A DNA stretch of 64,000 bases from Demequina zhanjiangensis. GTDB lineage: Bacteria; Actinomycetota; Actinomycetes; Actinomycetales; Demequinaceae. The stretch lies in contig NZ_JAUHPV010000001.1 in NCBI RefSeq assembly GCF_030418315.1, forward strand, positions 434,001-498,000. Direction: 5' to 3'. Below, one piece after another: positions 61,130 to 64,000 of the stretch. The notes under the pieces were generated by a model. The model saw only the letters and a program-made list of their open reading frames with translations. It was not told where the DNA came from and did no database searches. A program made the translations under genes and the position numbers. Position 1 is the stretch's first letter, and each line of letters opens with the position of its first letter.

Positions 61130-61579
61130 CTATGCGGCCTTGGAGACCGTGATCCTGCGCGGCTTGGCCTCCTCGGCCTTCGGCACCGTGATCGTGAGGA
61201 TGCCGTCGGCGTAGGTCGCGTCCACCTTGTCCGGGGACACCCGGTCGGGCAGGCGCACCGCGCGGTGGAACTTTCCGAATCGGCGCTCGACCCTGCGGTA
61301 GCCGTCGGCGTCGGTCTCGTCGTAGAACCCGCGCTCGCCGGAGACGGTGAGCACGTTGTCCTCAAGCGAGACCTCGACGTCCTCGGCCTTGACGCCGGGC
61401 AGCTCCACGTGGAGCGTGAACGCGTCGTCGGTCTCCTTGACGTCCAGAGCGGGGGAGAAGGCCCCCGCGAGCGGGGCGTCGGCGTCGCCGAAGAACTGCC
61501 GGAACATGCGGTTCAGGTCGTCCTGCCACAGCGACGTGGCGGTAGCCGGAACCTGCTGGCGCATCACCTCTCGAGCCAT
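61130..61579 (-). CDS. Hsp20/alpha-crystallin small heat-shock protein
   Basis: 149 residues from ATG 61579 with AGGAGG upstream. The alpha-crystallin domain covers about residues 45-140: PALDVKETDDAFTLHVELPGVKAEDVEVSLEDNVLTVSGER and ADGILTITVPKAEEAKPRRI (the I-x-V/I-type tail contact is TITV). The N terminus RQQVPATATSLWQDDLNRMFRQFFGD is typical of Hsp18/Acr-like proteins. It binds unfolded proteins without ATP. Two HAIR boxes and a TATAGT -10 lie upstream, indicating HspR repression and heat induction. The in-frame ATG 61609 is upstream of the ribosome site and is rejected. Confidence 0.95.
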   Translation of the reverse strand: MAREVMRQQVPATATSLWQDDLNRMFRQFFGDADAPLAGAFSPALDVKETDDAFTLHVELPGVKAEDVEVSLEDNVLTVSGERGFYDETDADGYRRVERRFGKFHRAVRLPDRVSPDKVDATYADGILTITVPKAEEAKPRRITVSKAA

Positions 61580-61695
61580 GATCGTGAACCTCCTGTGTGT
61601 GAGTCTCAAGTGGGGTCGGGGGCTGTCCCCGACGGGCGGCGGACCCGGTCAGCCGGCCCCTGTTGGTGGCCCCTGCGGGCCCGTCGCTCACCCTC

Positions 61696-61724
61696 ACTAT
61701 AAGACTTGAGCGCATGCGACTCAA
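61696..61724 (-). promoter_or_regulatory. hsp20 promoter
   Basis: On the minus strand TTGAGT (61724-61719), a 17-nt spacer and TATAGT (61701-61696) form a near-consensus promoter. The -35 lies inside the first HAIR box, so HspR binding should exclude RNA polymerase. Confidence 0.75.
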
Positions 61725-61751
61725 GTCAAAGTTGAGTCATGTTCGCTCAAG
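61705..61751. promoter_or_regulatory. Two HspR binding sites (HAIR boxes)
   Basis: CTTGAGC-N7-ACTCAAG (61705-61725) and GTTGAGT-N7-GCTCAAG (61731-61751) each match the HAIR consensus CTTGAGT-N7-ACTCAAG with one or two differences. Their centres are 26 bp apart. Confidence 0.85.
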
Positions 61752-61839
61752 GCGAGCGAGCGCGCCTGGGATGTGGCGAAGTGCCTGGTAGAGGTGGGTC
61801 TGAATGAGCCGCGTGCGGCGCGCCTCGCACCGCACGGCT

Positions 61840-61936
61840 CGACACTTTGAACCAATCTGAGCGCGACACGCCGCCGGTTGACCGGATCTGAGGGTGGTTC
61901 GCGGCGTGTCGGAAGCCGGATTGGTTCAGAGTGTCG
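61840..61936. repeat. 97-bp imperfect inverted repeat
   Basis: Left arm 61840-61874 and right arm 61901-61936 pair over an 18-bp outer stem (CGACACTTTGAACCAATC, one mismatch) and an 11-bp inner stem (CGACACGCCGC), separated by an unpaired 6-7-nt internal loop. The 26-nt apex contains CCGGTTgaCCGG. No gene lies within it. Confidence 0.9.
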
Positions 61937-61994
61937 GCAGGCGCGGGCCCGTCGCGCCCTTCGGGCGGTTCACCTCGCTCTCACGGGTGCGAGC

Positions 61995-62074
61995 GGCCGA
62001 CGCGCCTCTCACCCGGCCGACGCGCCTCTCACCCGGCCGACGTCTCGCTCACCCGGCCGACGTGGCTCTCACCC
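61995..62074. repeat. Four 20-bp tandem repeats
   Basis: Unit ggccgacgcgcctctcaccc is repeated four times with exact 20-bp spacing; copies 3 and 4 differ at four and two positions. The first two copies are identical. The core gcgcctctcac resembles that of the array at 9982-10071. Confidence 0.9.
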
Positions 62075-62144
62075 GGCCAGCCCCGCCGTCGGCTGGTAGA
62101 CCTGAACTGAGGGCGTGGGGTGCGTCCCAGGCAGGGGATCAGAG

Positions 62145-62330
62145 ATGACAGCGAGCAACTCGGGATCGGCCGCGGGCTGGGGAGGCACGTACTTCCTCGC
62201 CATGATCGGCTCGGCCGTCTGGTTCTGGCAGCAAGCGGAAGGCTTCTGGGAGCACGTGGGCGCGCTCCTGCAGGCGCTCGTGTGGCCCGCCTTCCTGATC
62301 TACGACGTCTTCGCGGCGCTCAACGGCTAG
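62145..62330 (+). CDS. Small conserved membrane protein
   Basis: 61 residues from ATG 62145 with AGGGGAT upstream. It has two hydrophobic helices (YFLAMIGSAVWFWQQA and VGALLQALVWPAFLIYDVFAAL) joined by a short aromatic turn. Proteins of this size with MIG(S/A)xVxFxQxA and VWPAFLxY motifs are widespread in actinobacteria and have no known function. The gene is single, between the repeat array and an inverted repeat. Confidence 0.75.
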   Translation: MTASNSGSAAGWGGTYFLAMIGSAVWFWQQAEGFWEHVGALLQALVWPAFLIYDVFAALNG

Positions 62331-62379
62331 CCGCGTCGGACTGGCGGTGCGGCTAGGCGTGCCCGCGTAGCGGCGGGCA

Positions 62380-62473
62380 CTTCTTCACGCACCTGTGACG
62401 CGTGGTGCGCACGCGACTGAAGGTGCCGCACTGCCGCCCCACGGGCCCCAAGGGTCCCACGTGCGTGAAGAAG
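62380..62473. repeat. 13-bp inverted repeats flanking 68 bp
   Basis: CTTCTTCACGCAC (62380-62392) and GTGCGTGAAGAAG (62461-62473) are perfect complements in the gap between convergent genes. No ORF lies between; they may form a terminator with a long loop or be remnants of a small element. Confidence 0.7.
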
Positions 62474-62559
62474 CGTGCGCGCGGGAATCGGCCGGGAGGT
62501 GAATGAGAGTGCTTCTCGCCGCAGCGCACCGGAACGGCCCCGGAGCGCCGCGACCGGCG

Positions 62560-63279
62560 TCAGCCCTGGCTGATGACGCCGTCGTACGGCACTCGCGGGC
62601 CGCGGCCCGGACGCGTGATGTGACCCAGCGCCAACACGGCGATCGTGATGGCGGCCGAGAGCAGCATGCCTGCCCCCAGGTTGACGTTCAGGAGCAGCGC
62701 GCCGGTCGCGGCGCCCGCACCGATCAGGACGACGGCGCCCGCGCGTCGGGCCCACGGCTGGCCGCCGCCCTTGCCCAGCACGGAGTCCGAGGCGAGGCCC
62801 GTGATGGTGGAGGTGACGACGACGGTGGTGACGTCCTTGACCGCGATGTGGCGTGCGGTCGCGGCCTGGCAGCCCATCGCGAGGCCGAGCGCAGCAGTCG
62901 CAGAGTAGGCGAGGAAGGAGCCCTGCACGATCTCCACCGTGAGCACCGTGATCGCGCCAGCGACCAGGACCGCAGCGACGGCGCCGAAGAGCGCGGTGTG
63001 CTTGCCGGTCCAGCCGTCGCGCGAGCCGCGAAGCACACGTCCGCCCGCGGCGGCGCCCGCCATGAATGCGACCAGGGCGACGGCAGGTCCGAGCACCGGC
63101 AGCTCGTCAGCGCCTGCGAGACCCATGCCGAGGATGACGACATTTCCCGTCATGTTGCCTGTGAACACACGGTCGAGCCCCAGGTAGCCGACGGCGTCGA
63201 TGATGCCGGTCGAGAACGTCAGCGCAAGCATCAGTCCGAGGTAGCTGTTGTCGGGGTTGGCGCGCATGCGTTCCAGCAC
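62560..63279 (-). CDS. DUF1275 (YoaK-like) membrane protein
   Basis: 239 residues from GTG 63279, which has AGGAGG 4 nt upstream; ATG 63267 is an alternative with poorer spacing. Six membrane helices begin YLGLMLALTFSTGIIDAVGYLGLDRVFTGNMTGNVVILGMGLA, the DUF1275 signature. Later segments include ALGLAMGCQAATARHIAVKDVTTVVVTSTITGLASDS. Its transport function is unknown. A long in-frame upstream extension overlaps the divergent acetamidase gene and is rejected. Confidence 0.9.
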   Translation of the reverse strand: MLERMRANPDNSYLGLMLALTFSTGIIDAVGYLGLDRVFTGNMTGNVVILGMGLAGADELPVLGPAVALVAFMAGAAAGGRVLRGSRDGWTGKHTALFGAVAAVLVAGAITVLTVEIVQGSFLAYSATAALGLAMGCQAATARHIAVKDVTTVVVTSTITGLASDSVLGKGGGQPWARRAGAVVLIGAGAATGALLLNVNLGAGMLLSAAITIAVLALGHITRPGRGPRVPYDGVISQG

Positions 63280-63429
63280 GGTTCCTCCTGGTGGGGATGG
63301 GACGCGGGCGGGCCCGCACACAGGGGGCACGGCCGCGCGTCGGCGGTACTCTCGTAGCGCCAGAGTAGGGCACGGCGAGGTGCGGGCACCCCGGCCCGCA
63401 CTGCGATGCCCGTGGCGGAAGGGCGAGGC

Positions 63430-64000
63430 GTGAGCGATTTCGACGGGATCCTGAGGTCGGGCGAGAGGCTGCCGGAAGGGCTGCCCTACGTGCCTGCAGA
63501 CCCGGACCAGGTCTTCTGGGGCAGGCTGCCCGCGCGCGGCGATGCGCCGGTGCTGACGGTCGAGTCGGGGGCCGAGGTCGTCGTCGACACGCTGAGCCAC
63601 GAGGGGCTGCTGCCTGACCAGGGGTCCGACGCGGTCGCATTCTTCGCGGGGCATGGCGTCGGGGCCGACGAGGTGCTCGCCGAGGCGGTGGCTCTCTCGG
63701 GCTCTGACCGTCGCGACCCGGCTTCCGATGGACCGCACGTGGTGACCGGCCCGATCGAGGTCGCGGGGGCGAAGCCGGGGGACGTGGTTGCTGTGACCCT
63801 GCTGGACGCGACTCCACGCGTGCCGTACGGCGTGATCTCCAATCGCCACGGACGTGGTGCGCTCCCCGACGAGATGCCTGCGGGCGGCGCCGACGCAGTG
63901 TCGGTCTTCGCGCCCATCTCGCCCGACGCGGACGGCACGTGGAAGGGGCGGCTTCCGCGTCGCGACGGCGGCCCGCGCGACGTGTCGTTCCCGCTCGCGC
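63430..64000 (+). CDS. Acetamidase/formamidase family protein, 5' part
   Basis: About 190 codons are visible with no stop before the window end. GTG 63430 is preferred because GGAAGG lies 7 nt upstream; ATG 63406 in the same frame is possible. The reading shows FAGHGVGADEV, then GPIEVAGAKPGDVVAVTLLDATPRVPYGVISNRHGRGALPDEMPAG, the conserved core of FmdA/AmdA enzymes that release ammonia from formamide or acetamide. It is divergent from the DUF1275 gene. The C-terminal half lies outside the window, so catalytic residues there cannot be checked. Confidence 0.85.
   Translation, partial: MSDFDGILRSGERLPEGLPYVPADPDQVFWGRLPARGDAPVLTVESGAEVVVDTLSHEGLLPDQGSDAVAFFAGHGVGADEVLAEAVALSGSDRRDPASDGPHVVTGPIEVAGAKPGDVVAVTLLDATPRVPYGVISNRHGRGALPDEMPAGGADAVSVFAPISPDADGTWKGRLPRRDGGPRDVSFPLA

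Larger units (their letters stand above)
61580..62144. other. 565-bp intergenic region rich in regulatory and repeated DNA
   Basis: It contains the hsp20 leader and promoter, two HAIR boxes (61705-61751), a long imperfect palindrome (61840-61936) and a 20-bp tandem array (61995-62074), each listed separately. Apart from these, no gene was found. Confidence 0.7.

Noticed and set aside
61995..62074. CRISPR array or origin iterons
   Set aside because: No spacers; no replication gene or DnaA boxes nearby. Iteron-like use is not excluded but unsupported.

Overview
The window looks like chromosomal DNA of a high-GC Gram-positive bacterium (Actinomycetota, probably the Cellulomonas/Demequina side of Micrococcales). 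This rests on strong GC bias at third codon positions, frequent GTG starts, a NucS mismatch endonuclease next to atpDC, GlgE-type glucan metabolism, HspR-type HAIR boxes, a SARP regulator, and many promoters of the form TAnnnT followed 6-7 nt later by a start codon (leaderless transcripts). The genus is an inference. No rRNA, tRNA, CRISPR array, insertion sequence or prophage was recognised.

Layout. 1-1233: end of the ATP synthase operon (atpD, atpC) and nucS. 1400-7950: a beta-glucoside PTS island (EIIBC, an Old Yellow Enzyme/Fe-S flavoprotein, EIIA, a BglG/LicT antiterminator) behind an RNA antiterminator leader, then a separately promoted GH1 beta-glucosidase. 8116-16590: conserved small protein, two alpha/beta hydrolases, a very long hendecad coiled-coil protein related to DivIVA/Scy-type proteins with a coupled downstream gene, a membrane protein plus lipoprotein pair, and a cysteine-less thioredoxin/TPR protein. 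16651-20964: glgE-glgB. 21095-31913: a galactan utilisation locus (LacI regulator, GH42 beta-galactosidase, CUT1 ABC transporter, secreted multimodular GH53 galactanase). 32075-36119: glgX and etfBA. 36189-45410: an accessory-looking block (ArsP-like permease with Cys-pair tail plus ArsR, unknown gene, secreted nuclease carrying a CBM2, SDR, tyrosine phosphatase, DUF222-HNH protein). 45682-47978: cysteine desulfurase and mnmA. 48223-52126: SARP-type ATPase regulator, a convergently overlapping 70-residue peptide, and a lipoprotein. 52250-56935: a CebEFG-like sugar ABC transporter with its LacI regulator and several GAGCGCTC-type operators. 57124-64000: amidohydrolase, TetR/SDR pair, hexapeptide transferase, Hsp20 with two HAIR boxes, repeat-rich intergenic DNA, small membrane protein, DUF1275 protein, and the start of an acetamidase/formamidase.

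The genes fit together as a plant-cell-wall saprophyte. A secreted galactanase carrying binding modules releases galacto-oligosaccharides, which an ABC transporter imports and GH42 cleaves. A second ABC transporter probably takes up cello-oligosaccharides, and a PTS takes up aryl or other beta-glucosides. Surplus glucose goes to glycogen-like alpha-glucan through GlgE/GlgB and is recovered through GlgX. Sugar control uses three separate devices: LacI operators of three different sequences, RNA antitermination, and hairpins between solute-binding-protein and permease genes. The most unusual items are the flavoenzyme inside the PTS operon, a CBM2 shared between a galactanase and a secreted nuclease, a 16-bp inverted repeat bracketing the cebR-like start, an orphan Cys-ended peptide, and two distant 20-bp-period repeat arrays with a shared core.
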